This document shows, piece after piece, positions 1-8,225 of a DNA stretch of 64,000 nucleotides. Source of the DNA: Allobosea sp. UNC402CLCol. GTDB lineage: Bacteria > Pseudomonadota > Alphaproteobacteria > Rhizobiales > Beijerinckiaceae. The position numbers and the translations under genes were made by a program. The stretch's first letter is position 1. The number at the start of each line of letters is the position of its first letter. The notes beneath the pieces were generated by a model. It was not told where the DNA came from, did not search any database, and worked only from the letters and a program-made list of their open reading frames with translations. The stretch is taken from contig NZ_JQJJ01000008.1 of assembly GCF_000745475.1 (NCBI RefSeq), positions 62,001 through 126,000 of the forward strand, given 5' to 3'.

Positions 1-18
1 AGCGGAAACGAAAGGCAT

Positions 19-834
19 ATGAGTCAGCACCCCTCGCCCGCAGAGTTGCCGCGGGGCAACTCCCTTCCGCGCCACGAGCGCATCATCGAAATGCTGGCCA
101 CGCGCGGCACCATCGAGGTCTCGGCACTGGCGGAGGCGCTCGGCGTTTCGGCGGTGACCATTCGCGCCGACCTCGACGCCCTCGAAAAGCGGCGCCTGAT
201 CCGGCGCATCCGCGGCGGCGCCATGGCGCTGCGACCGGCCCGCTTCGAGCGGCCTCTCGACCTGCCGAGCCAGAGCTTTTCCGAGGAAAAGCAGCGCATC
301 GGCACACTTGCCGCCAGCATGGTCCGCGACGGCGAGACCATCATCCTGGATTCCGGCACCACCACGCTGGCGCTGGCGCACAACCTCCCCGAAACGTTGA
401 CCGACGTGGTGGTCGTCACCAACGGCCTGGACATCGCGATCGCGCTGCGCGCCCATCCCGGCGTCACCGTCATCGTCACAGGCGGGCGGGTGAAGACAGG
501 CGGACGCAACCTCGAAAGCTACAGCCTGATTTCCCCCTTCGGGACGACACTTCTGCGCGAAATCAATGCCGACACGGCCTTTCTATGCTGCGCCGGCATC
601 GATGCAGAGCGCGGCTTCACCAATGGCAATTGGGACGAGGCCGAGGTGAAGAAGGCGATGATCGACGCCGCCAGGCGTGTCGTCATGGTCGCCGACCATG
701 CCAAGATCGGCCATGTCGGCAGCGCCCGTATCGCCTCACTCGATGCCGTCGAGGTGCTGATCACGGACAATGGCGCCCCGGCGGCGGACCTGCAGAGACT
801 CGAAGCGGCAGGCCTGCGCATTGCGGTGGCATGA
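19..834 (+). CDS. DeoR/GlpR-family transcriptional regulator
   Basis: A 271-residue DeoR-type regulator. The N-terminal winged helix-turn-helix spans about residues 19-72, with the recognition segment VSAVTIRADLDAL and the usual DeoR wing ending in IRGGA. The C-terminal DeoRC sensor domain shows the sugar-phosphate-isomerase-like LDSGTTTLAL and VVTNGLDIAIAL loops. Family members normally bind phosphorylated sugars or polyol derivatives and repress a neighbouring uptake or catabolic operon. The start has a GAAAGG ribosome site about 8 bases upstream. It lies 136 bp before, and in the same direction as, a four-gene ABC importer, so control of that importer is the natural inference. The effector cannot be read from the sequence. 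Confidence 0.9.
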   Translation: MSQHPSPAELPRGNSLPRHERIIEMLATRGTIEVSALAEALGVSAVTIRADLDALEKRRLIRRIRGGAMALRPARFERPLDLPSQSFSEEKQRIGTLAASMVRDGETIILDSGTTTLALAHNLPETLTDVVVVTNGLDIAIALRAHPGVTVIVTGGRVKTGGRNLESYSLISPFGTTLLREINADTAFLCCAGIDAERGFTNGNWDEAEVKKAMIDAARRVVMVADHAKIGHVGSARIASLDAVEVLITDNGAPAADLQRLEAAGLRIAVA

Positions 835-881
835 CGGCGCGATTTTCAGCGCTGTCCGGCTAAGTTTTAAACTTGCGATAT

Positions 882-906
882 CTTTCATTGAAGTACAAAG
901 TGAAAG
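882..906. promoter_or_regulatory. Inverted repeat upstream of importer, candidate DeoR operator
   Basis: CTTTCA (882-887) and TGAAAG (901-906) form a perfect 6-bp inverted repeat with a 13-base spacer, in the only AT-richer part of the gap between the DeoR gene and the binding-protein gene. Placement fits an operator for the adjacent regulator. No experimental or comparative support is available. Confidence 0.3.
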
Positions 907-970
907 TACGCGGTCGCCATCCACCGTCGTCGTCGGCCGGAACGCCACGAGCCGCGCTCAGGAGGCTTGC

Positions 971-2017
971 ATGAAGACAGTGTCCAGACGCGATTTCCTC
1001 GCAGCCACCGCGACTGCCGGCGCGGTCATCGCCAGTCCCTCCGTGCTGCGGGCGCAGGCTCGTGAACTCGTCATGATCGGCTATGGCAGCGCACAGGACG
1101 AGCCGCTGAAGCGCGCCGGCGACATCCTCGGCAAGCGCCATCCCGGTGTCAGCCTTCGGATCATCGGCGGCCTTTCGGCCGAGGCCATCGCCCAGATCAA
1201 GGCCGCTCGCGGCGCCTCCCCTTACGATTTCGCCGTCATGGGTTCGCCCGCGATCATCAACGCCGTCGACGAAGGCGTGCTGGAGAAGGTCGACATCTCG
1301 AAGGTGCCGAACGCAGGCAAGCTCGACGAACGCTTCCCGCCCTATGCCTATGATTGGGGCGTGCCGGTGAGCTTCGCCGGCATCGGCATCGCCTACAACA
1401 AGCAAATGGTGGCGAACCCGCCGAAGACCTGGGCCGATCTCTGGAAGCCGGACTATGCCGGCAAGATCGGGCTGTGCCGTCCGCAATCCAATCTCGGCCT
1501 CGCCTGCATCTCGATCGGCGCCACCGCATTCGGCAAGCCGGACGCCGATACCGATTTCGGCCTCGCCAAATGGAAGGAACTGAAGCCGCTGGTCGGCCGC
1601 AATCCCAACCTCTTGCAGCAGATGCTGGAGCGCGGCGAGATCGGCCTGTGCCCGCTCTGGCACGACAATACCGGGATCGCGGTCTCCAGCGGCCTGCCGC
1701 TCGGCTATGCCAAGGTCACCAGCCCGGGCCCGCTCATGTTGCCGACGATGATCGTCAAGTTCGCGCGGACCGCCCATAGCGACCTCGTACATGAATTCGC
1801 GGACATCCTACTAGAGAAGGACAGCCAGGAGTTCGCATCGAAGCCGCCCTATTATTTCGGCACCGTAATCAAGGGCGTCATGCCGCCCGCGGGTGCCGCG
1901 GCCTATCTGCCTTCGACGCCGGAGGAGATCGCCTCCATGACCTCCGTGGATTGGCCGAAGGTCGCGCCGAACCGCGGCAAGATCGTCGAAGCCTTCGACC
2001 GGCTGTTCGCGGCTTGA
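971..2017 (+). CDS. ABC transporter substrate-binding protein, PotD/spermidine-putrescine type
   Basis: A 348-residue periplasmic binding protein. The start at 971 is chosen because a strong AGGAGG site lies just upstream; the frame stays open further 5' but without a better start. The N-terminus carries a twin-arginine signal (SRRDFLAATATAGAV, then an AQA-type cleavage region near residue 30). The body has features of extracellular solute-binding family 1: a PPYAYDWGVPVSFAGIGIAYN hinge, PKTWADLWKPDYAGKIGL, and a C-terminal APNRGKIVEAFDRLF. It is the first gene of an SBP-ATPase-permease-permease operon. Substrate is unknown; polyamine-type importers also carry other organic cations or phosphonates. 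Confidence 0.88.
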   Translation: MKTVSRRDFLAATATAGAVIASPSVLRAQARELVMIGYGSAQDEPLKRAGDILGKRHPGVSLRIIGGLSAEAIAQIKAARGASPYDFAVMGSPAIINAVDEGVLEKVDISKVPNAGKLDERFPPYAYDWGVPVSFAGIGIAYNKQMVANPPKTWADLWKPDYAGKIGLCRPQSNLGLACISIGATAFGKPDADTDFGLAKWKELKPLVGRNPNLLQQMLERGEIGLCPLWHDNTGIAVSSGLPLGYAKVTSPGPLMLPTMIVKFARTAHSDLVHEFADILLEKDSQEFASKPPYYFGTVIKGVMPPAGAAAYLPSTPEEIASMTSVDWPKVAPNRGKIVEAFDRLFAA

Positions 2018-2031
2018 GCCGTGCCCTGATC

Positions 2032-3099
2032 ATGCCTGCCACGGCCGCTTCCGGCAGCCAGGCTTGCGTCGTCGAGATCCGCCGGGTGCGCAAGCGCTTC
2101 GCGGATCTTATCGTGCTCGACGATTGTTCCCTGACAGCGCAGGAAGGCGAGATCCTGACGCTGTTGGGCTCGTCCGGCTGCGGGAAGACGACCCTGCTGC
2201 GCTGCATCGCCGGCTTTCTCAAACCCGATGCCGGCGAAATCCGGATCGACGGCCGCGACACCGTGCCCGTGCCTGTGAACCGGCGCCCTGTCGGCGTGGT
2301 CTTCCAGAGCTATGCGCTGTTCCCGCATCTGACCGTGGCGAACAACGTCGCCTATGGGCTGAAGATGCGCGGCGCGCCGGTCGAAGAAATAAGGGAGCGC
2401 GTCGCGAAGGCGTTGGCGACGGTTTCGCTGTCTGGCTTCGAGGAGCGATATCCGAGCCAGCTTTCCGGGGGGCAGCAGCAGCGCGTCGCGATCGCGCGCG
2501 TCTTGGTGCTCGAGCCCCGCGTGCTGCTGCTGGACGAACCGTTCAACGCACTCGACGCCAAGCTGCGCGGCAGCATGCAGGTCGAGTTGCGCCAGCTCAT
2601 CAAGCGTCTCGGCATCACCGCGATCTTCGTCACGCATGATCAGGAAGAAGCGTTGGCCATGAGCGACCGGATCGCCGTCATGCGCGCGGGCCGGATCGAG
2701 CAGCTCGGCACGCCTGAAGACATCTTCGACCGTCCGCAGACCGCCTATGTCGCCGACTTCGTCGGCGCCTCGAACTTCTGGGAAGCGAGAGCTGCTTCCG
2801 GCCAGATCACGCTGCCGAGCGGGCAGATCGTCGCGACGAAGCTCGACGGTGATGTCAGCCTCCTCATCCGGCCGCACAATCTCGCTCTGTCCAGCGCGGG
2901 CGGCTCGGCCTGGAACGGCCGGATCATCTCGCGCCGCCATGTCGGTGCGCTGATGGAATACGAGGTCGAGGCCGGCGGCACCAGGCCGTTGAGGATCGCG
3001 GCGCTGCGCGACGTGGAAGCCGCCTCGCTCAGCACCGGCGAGGCTGTCTCGATCAACCTGCGGGACCCCACCGCCTGCATGGCCTATCCACGGCCATGA
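2032..3099 (+). CDS. ABC transporter ATP-binding protein, PotA type
   Basis: A 355-residue nucleotide-binding subunit starting 14 bases after the binding-protein stop. Walker A (LGSSGCGKTT) lies near residues 45-54, the Q-loop in FQSYALFPHL, the signature LSGGQQQR near residue 144, Walker B LLLDEP near residue 166, then the H-switch FVTHDQEEAL. A C-terminal TOBE-like regulatory domain follows (about residues 260-355, with LLIRPHNLAL), as in PotA/MalK-group ATPases. It energises import with the two permeases downstream. The stop overlaps the next start (ATGA), indicating translational coupling. Confidence 0.92.
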   Translation: MPATAASGSQACVVEIRRVRKRFADLIVLDDCSLTAQEGEILTLLGSSGCGKTTLLRCIAGFLKPDAGEIRIDGRDTVPVPVNRRPVGVVFQSYALFPHLTVANNVAYGLKMRGAPVEEIRERVAKALATVSLSGFEERYPSQLSGGQQQRVAIARVLVLEPRVLLLDEPFNALDAKLRGSMQVELRQLIKRLGITAIFVTHDQEEALAMSDRIAVMRAGRIEQLGTPEDIFDRPQTAYVADFVGASNFWEARAASGQITLPSGQIVATKLDGDVSLLIRPHNLALSSAGGSAWNGRIISRRHVGALMEYEVEAGGTRPLRIAALRDVEAASLSTGEAVSINLRDPTACMAYPRP

Positions 3100-4001
3100 C
3101 GGCGACCGCGCTCCCTCGCCGCCTGCTCGACGAGGTGCTGTCGGGGCGCGGTATCTGGCCGGCCGTTCCGGCGGTCGTCGTGCTCACGGTCGTGGCCGTC
3201 ATTCCGTTCTGCATCCTGCTGTCGCTCGGCTTCTCAGACATCACGGTCTCGCGCGGCGTCATCGTCTCCCAGACATTCTCATTGCGCCATCTGGCGACGG
3301 CGCTGTCGGACCCGCTCTACCAGATCACCTTCCAGCGCTCGCTGACGCTGGCGCTGTCGACCACCGCGCTCTGCGTCCTGCTCGGCTTTCCGGTCGCCTA
3401 TCTCTTCCTGATCGGCAATGCCTGGATGCGGCGGATCATCCTGGTCCTAACCATCGCACCGATCCTGACGAGCGGCATCGTGCGGACCTATTCCTGGATC
3501 GTGATCCTGGGCGGGCGGGGCGTGGTCAACAGCCTCTTGATCGACCTCGGCGTGATCTCGGCTCCGCTCAGGATCATCAACACGCAATGGGCGGTGATCA
3601 TCGGCATGGTGCAGGTCCATCTGCCGATCATGATCCTGCCGTTGATCGCCGTGATGAGCCGGCATGACCGCAGGCTGGACGAAGCCTCCGCCAATCTCGG
3701 CGCGAGCCGGCTCGGCACGCTGCGGCACGTCATCCTGCCGCTCAGCATCGGTGGTCTCGGCACGGGCGCGGCACTGGTCTTCACGCTCAGCTACACGACA
3801 TTCGTCGTGCCGCAACTCCTAGGCGGTGGCAATTACCTCAACGCCGCGACGATGATCTACGAGCAGATCGTCTACTCGCTCGAATGGAGCAAGGGAGCGG
3901 TCACGGCGCTTCTGCTGATGCTCAGCTGCCTGAGCGTACTCGCCGTCATCACCTGGCTGACCAATCTCGGCACGCGCTGGACGAGGGCATCGCAGCGATG
4001 A
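3096..4001 (+). CDS. ABC transporter permease, PotB type
   Basis: A 301-residue inner-membrane permease with about six hydrophobic helices. The first helix is around residues 20-45 (IWPAVPAVVVLTVVAVI). The cytoplasmic EAA loop, which docks on the ATPase, is visible around residues 190-215 (DEASANLGASRLGTLRHVILPL). The start overlaps the ATPase stop by 4 bases and the stop overlaps the next permease by 4 bases, so the three are one coupled operon. It matches the first of the two permeases in PotABCD-like systems. Confidence 0.9.
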   Translation: MTATALPRRLLDEVLSGRGIWPAVPAVVVLTVVAVIPFCILLSLGFSDITVSRGVIVSQTFSLRHLATALSDPLYQITFQRSLTLALSTTALCVLLGFPVAYLFLIGNAWMRRIILVLTIAPILTSGIVRTYSWIVILGGRGVVNSLLIDLGVISAPLRIINTQWAVIIGMVQVHLPIMILPLIAVMSRHDRRLDEASANLGASRLGTLRHVILPLSIGGLGTGAALVFTLSYTTFVVPQLLGGGNYLNAATMIYEQIVYSLEWSKGAVTALLLMLSCLSVLAVITWLTNLGTRWTRASQR

Positions 4002-4804
4002 GGGGTTCCGACTGGCTCGACCGTCTCGGCATAGGAGCGCTCATCGGCGTCGCGCTGTTCTCACTGGCGCTGCTGCTGCTGCCCGCCGTGATCGTGGTGA
4101 TCATGTCCTTCGACACGCGCGGCTATATCAGCTTCCCGCCGGCCGGTTTCACATTCGACTGGTATGCTCGGCTGTTCAATCAGCCGGTGCTGATGGGCGC
4201 GATGTGGACTAGCATCAAGGTCGGGGTTTACGTCACGGTGCTCTGCATCGCGCTCGGCGTGCCGACGGCACTCGCCTGCGCACGTGGCGATTTCCGCGGT
4301 GCGGCTGGGCTCTCGGTCTTCGTGCTGCTGCCGCATATGGTGCCGGGGATCGTGCTGGGTGTCGCGGTGCTCTTCGCCGGAGCGCTCTTCGGCATCGGCC
4401 CATCGATCTGGCTGCAATCGATCTCGCTCGCGGTCTACGTCATGGCCGTGATGGTGCGCACCGTCATGGCGCGCCTGCAGAAGCTCGATCCTTTGCTGGA
4501 ACAGGCCGCCTCCAATCTCGGAGCGACGCGCTGGCAGAGCTTCCGCACCATCACCCTGCCGCTGCTGATGCCTGCGATCCTGGCCGGAGCGGTCTTCACC
4601 TTCATCGAGGGTTTCGACAATCTCTCGGTGACGATTTTCACCCATGGCTATCGCGACCGGCCGCTGCCGGTAGAATTGCTGACGATCGTCCAGAACACCA
4701 ATTCACCGCTGGTCGCCGCGGTATCGAGCGTGCAGATCCTGCTCGCCATCCTGGCATTGCTGGCGATCTCGGCGACGATCGGCCTCGACCGCGTCAACGA
4801 TTGA
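3998..4804 (+). CDS. ABC transporter permease, PotC type
   Basis: A 268-residue second permease. The start at 3998 (MRGSDWLDRLG) overlaps the previous stop in ATGA. It has roughly six membrane helices, including an N-terminal one (IGALIGVALFSLALLLLPAV), the MSFDTRGYISFPP periplasmic loop common in PotC-like proteins, and the EAA motif EQAASNLGATRWQSFRTITLPL. With the upstream permease and ATPase it completes the importer. It ends the plus-strand operon and converges with the amidohydrolase on the other strand. Confidence 0.9.
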   Translation: MRGSDWLDRLGIGALIGVALFSLALLLLPAVIVVIMSFDTRGYISFPPAGFTFDWYARLFNQPVLMGAMWTSIKVGVYVTVLCIALGVPTALACARGDFRGAAGLSVFVLLPHMVPGIVLGVAVLFAGALFGIGPSIWLQSISLAVYVMAVMVRTVMARLQKLDPLLEQAASNLGATRWQSFRTITLPLLMPAILAGAVFTFIEGFDNLSVTIFTHGYRDRPLPVELLTIVQNTNSPLVAAVSSVQILLAILALLAISATIGLDRVND

Positions 4805-4828
4805 TCCGCGCCGCGACGCATCTCGACG

Positions 4829-6367
4829 CTATCGGCGCCCGCTTGTCCGATAATGTGGATCGTCGCCCATGCCGTCGAGATAGCCTTCATAGAAGCTCCG
4901 GACATGCGGCATGACATCGCGCGCAAGCCCCATGCGCTCGATTTCCGCCTGAGTCCTCGGGCGTGAGAGACGCTCCGCGATCTCCGCCAGCACCGCCTCG
5001 CGGTCGACCTTCACGAAGCGACCGTCGCGATAGATCCATTCCCCGCCGACCATGACGCTGTGCACCGATCGCGCCTTGGCCCGCTGCACCAGCACGTCGA
5101 CGAAGCCGAGCGCATCGTCCTGATAGGGCCAGGTCACTGCCCGCCAGTCGAACACCACGCAATCGGCCGCCATACCGGGAGAAAGCCGCCCGATCTGTCC
5201 GGCGAAGGGCGTGGTGCGCGCGCCGTGTTCCGTCGCCATGCGCAGCACCTGTGCCGGTGAGGGATGGGCCGAGTCGATACCCGGCTCGCGATGGACGCGC
5301 AGCGCAAGCCGCATCTCCTGGAGCATGTCGCGATCGTCGTTGATTCCCGCCTCGTCGATGCCCAGCGCAACCGGGATCGCCTCGGCAAGAAAGCGATTGA
5401 CCGGCGCCACTCCGCTCTTCAGCCGGAAATTGGACGAGCAATTATGACAGACGCAGACACCGCGCTCGGCTGCGAGGGCGATATCGGCTTCGCTCATCCA
5501 GACGCCATGGCCGATCGTGAACTGCGGCCCGAGCAGGCCGAAGCGGTCGAGATAGGCGAGCGCCGAGCCACCGCTGCGCTTCACCGCATAGGCTTTCTGA
5601 TAGGGCGTTTCCAGCACATGCATATGCACGGGCAGGCCAGTGCGCTCGGCGAGGTGGGCGGCCGTCTCGAGTGCCGCGTCCGAAAGCCAGTGCAGATTGG
5701 CCGGCGCGATCTGCACGCGAATGCGATCGCCGCCCCCGTGACGACGCAACAGCTCGTCGAAGATCGTGACCTGTTCCGGCAGGGCGAGGGTGAAACGCTC
5801 GAAATACGCGACCAGGGCGGGGCGCAGCGCTTCCGGGACGCGCGCGACGAAATCGCGATCGGCCTCGTAGACCAGCCTGTTTTGGTCGCGCAGCGCCATC
5901 GAATAGGAGGCTCGCATCCCGATCATGCGATAGGCGCCGATCACCTTGTCCGCCGCGGCCAGCACCGCCTCGGGCGAGCCGGGTGCGCGGCTGTGCAAAT
6001 GCTGCACCGTCGTGACGCCGCTCTCGATCATCTCGAAGGCCGAATAGAGCGTATCCAGTTCGAGAGCGACGTCGCGCAATGCCAGCCGCGATGCGAACCA
6101 CAATTCCAGCGGGTGATCCGGCGAGCCGAGCTGGAGCGGCGTTAGGCCGACATGATGATGCGCATTGACGAAACCCGGCGTAACGGCGAAGCCGGCCCCG
6201 CCTTCCACCACCGCCTCCGGCGATTGCGCGCGCAGGCTATCCAGCGGTCCCAGCGCGGCAACCAACCCGTCACGGATGAGGATGCCGGCGTTTTCATGCA
6301 GGATCGGCCCACCGGAAGTGTCGAAGCCTTCGAGCAGCGTCGCACCCCAGAGGATGTGGTCCGTCAT
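4829..6367 (-). CDS. Amidohydrolase-superfamily deaminase/hydrolase (paralogue 1)
   Basis: A 512-residue metal-dependent hydrolase related to the AtzB / 8-oxoguanine-deaminase / guanine-deaminase branch. Start MTDHIL at 6367 is preferred over an in-frame Met nine codons upstream. Visible metal-site elements: NAHHHVG after the first beta strand, HMHVLE, IGHGVW, and the Asp of GIDEAGIND. The CHNCSSNFRLKSG segment is conserved with the paralogue at 10773-12311, which has exactly the same length and is roughly half identical by eye. It is convergent with the PotABCD-like importer, so it may act on that importer's substrate. The true substrate is unknown; deamination or dechlorination-like hydrolysis of a heterocycle is the family precedent. 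Confidence 0.85.
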   Translation of the reverse strand: MTDHILWGATLLEGFDTSGGPILHENAGILIRDGLVAALGPLDSLRAQSPEAVVEGGAGFAVTPGFVNAHHHVGLTPLQLGSPDHPLELWFASRLALRDVALELDTLYSAFEMIESGVTTVQHLHSRAPGSPEAVLAAADKVIGAYRMIGMRASYSMALRDQNRLVYEADRDFVARVPEALRPALVAYFERFTLALPEQVTIFDELLRRHGGGDRIRVQIAPANLHWLSDAALETAAHLAERTGLPVHMHVLETPYQKAYAVKRSGGSALAYLDRFGLLGPQFTIGHGVWMSEADIALAAERGVCVCHNCSSNFRLKSGVAPVNRFLAEAIPVALGIDEAGINDDRDMLQEMRLALRVHREPGIDSAHPSPAQVLRMATEHGARTTPFAGQIGRLSPGMAADCVVFDWRAVTWPYQDDALGFVDVLVQRAKARSVHSVMVGGEWIYRDGRFVKVDREAVLAEIAERLSRPRTQAEIERMGLARDVMPHVRSFYEGYLDGMGDDPHYRTSGRR

Positions 6368-6666
6368 GATCGATCCCGCTCTCCCGCACCGCATCGCCGC
6401 ATGTCGCAGCGGCGTATTCTCATGACAACCGCAGCGGTCGCAGCAGCTGGCTGGATTTGCTTTCGATCAGCAGGATATCGCCATTGCCCGTGCCGAACAG
6501 CCCATGCGCGCCGTTGAGCGGTCGCGGAACTGCTCTTTGTTTGGGCCGATTATCTGAAGATCCGGGATCACGTCGGTGACGTGGCTGTTGCCCTCTTCGC
6601 CCCCGGATGACGACAAGCTGGCCGACATGCTCTAGCTCCGGAGACAGTTACTCCGGGCAACGAAAT

Positions 6667-6744
6667 CGAACGCCCATCCCCGCACCTCATCCTGAGGTGC
6701 GGGCGCGGTCGCTAAAAACAAAGGGAAATCAAATGCCTAGGAAA
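6667..6744 (+). repeat. Left copy of direct repeat: integrase C-terminal tail / att-like site
   Basis: 78 bp that align without gaps to 27792-27869 with about 62 identical positions counted by hand. Both copies read in the same frame as an integrase tail: here RTPIPAPHPEVRARSLKTKG then NQMPRK, there RTSIPAPHHQVRGTPLKKKG then IQLPRK. The copy contains a perfect CCCGCACCTCA / TGAGGTGCGGG hairpin and ends at the CCTAGGAAA also seen beside tRNA-Tyr. No upstream integrase catalytic region is recognisable here, so this looks like the worn far end of an island or a second, older integration at the same locus. Confidence 0.6.
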
Positions 6745-6986
6745 GGGTGGCGGGCCGGGCCGGACACAGCATCGAACACGCATACGATTGAAATCGCTAT
6801 ATAACTTTGCAGGACCGAAATGTGGCTGTCCAAGTCCAGGGCGGCCCCGCTGCGCAGCGAAAAACAGACATTCTGCCCGCCATCGCCTGCAGGCCGCAGC
6901 GCACCGTCTCCGGCACGGATATTGCTTCATTTAAATCAGCGCAGAGCGGTTTGCTCTTTCCGGGTTGGCGTGCCCATCGTCGGGAT

Positions 6987-7021
6987 ACCGTGCAACGGTG
7001 CTCCGGCCATGGGTTATGGCC
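6987..7021 (+). ncRNA. Candidate structured 5' leader (two hairpins) before NMT1-type importer
   Basis: ACCGT-GCA-ACGGT (6987-6999) and GGCCAT-GGGTT-ATGGCC (7005-7021) are two adjacent perfect hairpins, followed by GTAGCAAC, about 84 bases before the start of an NMT1-like binding-protein gene. The NMT1-motif RNA, a xanthine-sensing riboswitch class, is known from leaders of such genes in proteobacteria. I cannot match the consensus from memory, so this is only a candidate. Confidence 0.25.
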
Positions 7022-7104
7022 TGTAGCAACGCTGGGCGCTCTGCGGTGAGCTCTTCGGGTGCGGTTTCCCTGCGGTCTTCCTTGGTGAAGGCTGGAGGAA
7101 AGAC

Positions 7105-8160
7105 ATGTGCGATCGTGACGGGTTGTTCTATCGGAATTTCTCGCGCAGGACGTTTCTGCGTTCAGGTGTCTCGGCTGTAGCCACGCTCGCCTTGCCCGCC
7201 CATTTGGCGGGCCTGCTCACGCCGACGGCAGCCGCTGCCGCAAATGTCACCCTCAAGGCCACCCATGGGTCGGGCTTCTGCAATATGGGCATGTTCCTCG
7301 CCAAGGAACGCAACCTGACCCAGGCGGACGGCGTCGACCTGGAATTCGTCGTCACGCCGTCCAACACCGAAATCACGACGATGTTCGGCGCCGGCCTCGT
7401 CGATATCTCGATGATCCCCTATTCCAACTTCATGACGCTTTATGATGCAGGCGCGCCGGTGAAGATCGTCGCCGGCGGCGGCGTCGAGGGCTGCATCATC
7501 GTCGGCAAGGAGGGGCTGAAGACCGCAGCCGACCTGAAAGGCAAGACCTTCGGCACGTTCCAGGCCGACACGCTGGAAGTGCTGCCTTACGACTTCCTGA
7601 AAAAGGCCGGCCTCAGCTTCAAGGATGTCGAGATCAAATATCTCGACACGTCGCCAGAACTCGCCCAGGCCTTCCTCGCCGGCGCGATCGACGCGATTTG
7701 CCATATCGAGCCCTATGCCTCGCAATGCGTCATCGGCCGCAAGGGCGCGAGCGTGCTTTCCGACGGCACGGACGTCTACGGCAAGGGCTACTCGGACTGC
7801 GTGCTCGCCGTGCGCACACCGCTGATCGAGAAGAATCCGGCCGCCGTCAAGGCCGTGATCAAGGCTCTCTTCGTCGCGCAGTCCCAAGCCGAAACCGACA
7901 AGACCGCCGCCCTCAAGGACACTGTCGGCAAATACTACAAGACCAGCATGGAGGCTGCTCTCGATGCCTCCAGCAAGCAGCCAATCGTGGTCGATCAGCG
8001 CAGCCAGACGAAGTTCATCATCGAGCGCGGCCAGTCGATGAAGGAACTCGGCTACGTCAAGAAATCGCCGGATCAGGCGGCCTTCGACTGGAGCCTGCTC
8101 GAAGCCGTGATCGCCGAGAACAAGGCGCTCTATGACGGGCTGAAGCTCAAATCCGCCTGA
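7105..8160 (+). CDS. ABC transporter substrate-binding protein, NMT1/SsuA type
   Basis: A 351-residue periplasmic binding protein with a clear AGGA ribosome site (GGAGGAAAGAC) before the start. The twin-arginine signal is SRRTFLRSG near residues 14-22, followed by a hydrophobic stretch and an AAAAA-type cleavage region around residue 45. The mature domain shows NMT1/THI5-like traits: the early GSGFCNMGMFLAKE, FGAGLVDISMIPY, KGKTFGTFQADTLEVLPYDFL and LAGAIDAICHIEPYA. Such proteins bind taurine, sulfonates, pyrimidine precursors, riboflavin-like or purine-like molecules. The downstream amidase and amidohydrolases favour a nitrogen-rich substrate. A strong hairpin separates it from the permease gene. 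Confidence 0.88.
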   Translation: MCDRDGLFYRNFSRRTFLRSGVSAVATLALPAHLAGLLTPTAAAAANVTLKATHGSGFCNMGMFLAKERNLTQADGVDLEFVVTPSNTEITTMFGAGLVDISMIPYSNFMTLYDAGAPVKIVAGGGVEGCIIVGKEGLKTAADLKGKTFGTFQADTLEVLPYDFLKKAGLSFKDVEIKYLDTSPELAQAFLAGAIDAICHIEPYASQCVIGRKGASVLSDGTDVYGKGYSDCVLAVRTPLIEKNPAAVKAVIKALFVAQSQAETDKTAALKDTVGKYYKTSMEAALDASSKQPIVVDQRSQTKFIIERGQSMKELGYVKKSPDQAAFDWSLLEAVIAENKALYDGLKLKSA

Positions 8161-8171
8161 GGTTCTGCCGC

Positions 8172-8199
8172 GCCGGCCGGATTGGACCATCCGGCCGGC
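8172..8199 (+). promoter_or_regulatory. Intercistronic hairpin between binding protein and permease
   Basis: GCCGGCCGGAT (8172-8182) and ATCCGGCCGGC (8189-8199) are perfect 11-bp arms around a 6-base loop, 12 bases after the binding-protein stop. There is no T-run, so it is less likely a full terminator than a stabiliser or attenuator that keeps binding-protein mRNA in excess over the permease, as known in other importer operons. Confidence 0.5.
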
Positions 8200-8225
8200 C
8201 CGTTCCCACGATCAGGAAGGACGCC

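Larger units (their letters stand above)
6368..7104. other. Intergenic stretch with integrase-tail repeat and structured leader
   Basis: No intact gene is seen in these 737 bp between the divergently oriented amidohydrolase and the NMT1-type binding protein. It contains the in-frame integrase-tail/att-like repeat (6667-6744), an 11-bp-stem hairpin within it, and two adjacent hairpins near 6987-7021 that may form the leader of the downstream importer. A short beta-propeller-like open stretch on the minus strand at 6420-6546 is too weak to annotate as a gene. Confidence 0.6.

Noticed and set aside
1903..2940. A 345-codon antisense frame over the PotA-type ATPase
   Set aside because: Shadow of a gene with clear Walker motifs on the plus strand.
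6420..6546. Minus-strand stretch reading RPLNGAHGLFGTGNGDILLIE, like one blade of an SMP-30/NHL propeller
   Set aside because: Only about 40 codons, no start, and the match is by eye. It may be a gene remnant upstream of the amidohydrolase, but it is not supportable.
6745..6760. Duplicate of the tRNA-Tyr 3' end at the left repeat
   Set aside because: Only GGTGG-like similarity follows CCTAGGAAA; the T arm and acceptor are not repeated, so a clean attL cannot be claimed.
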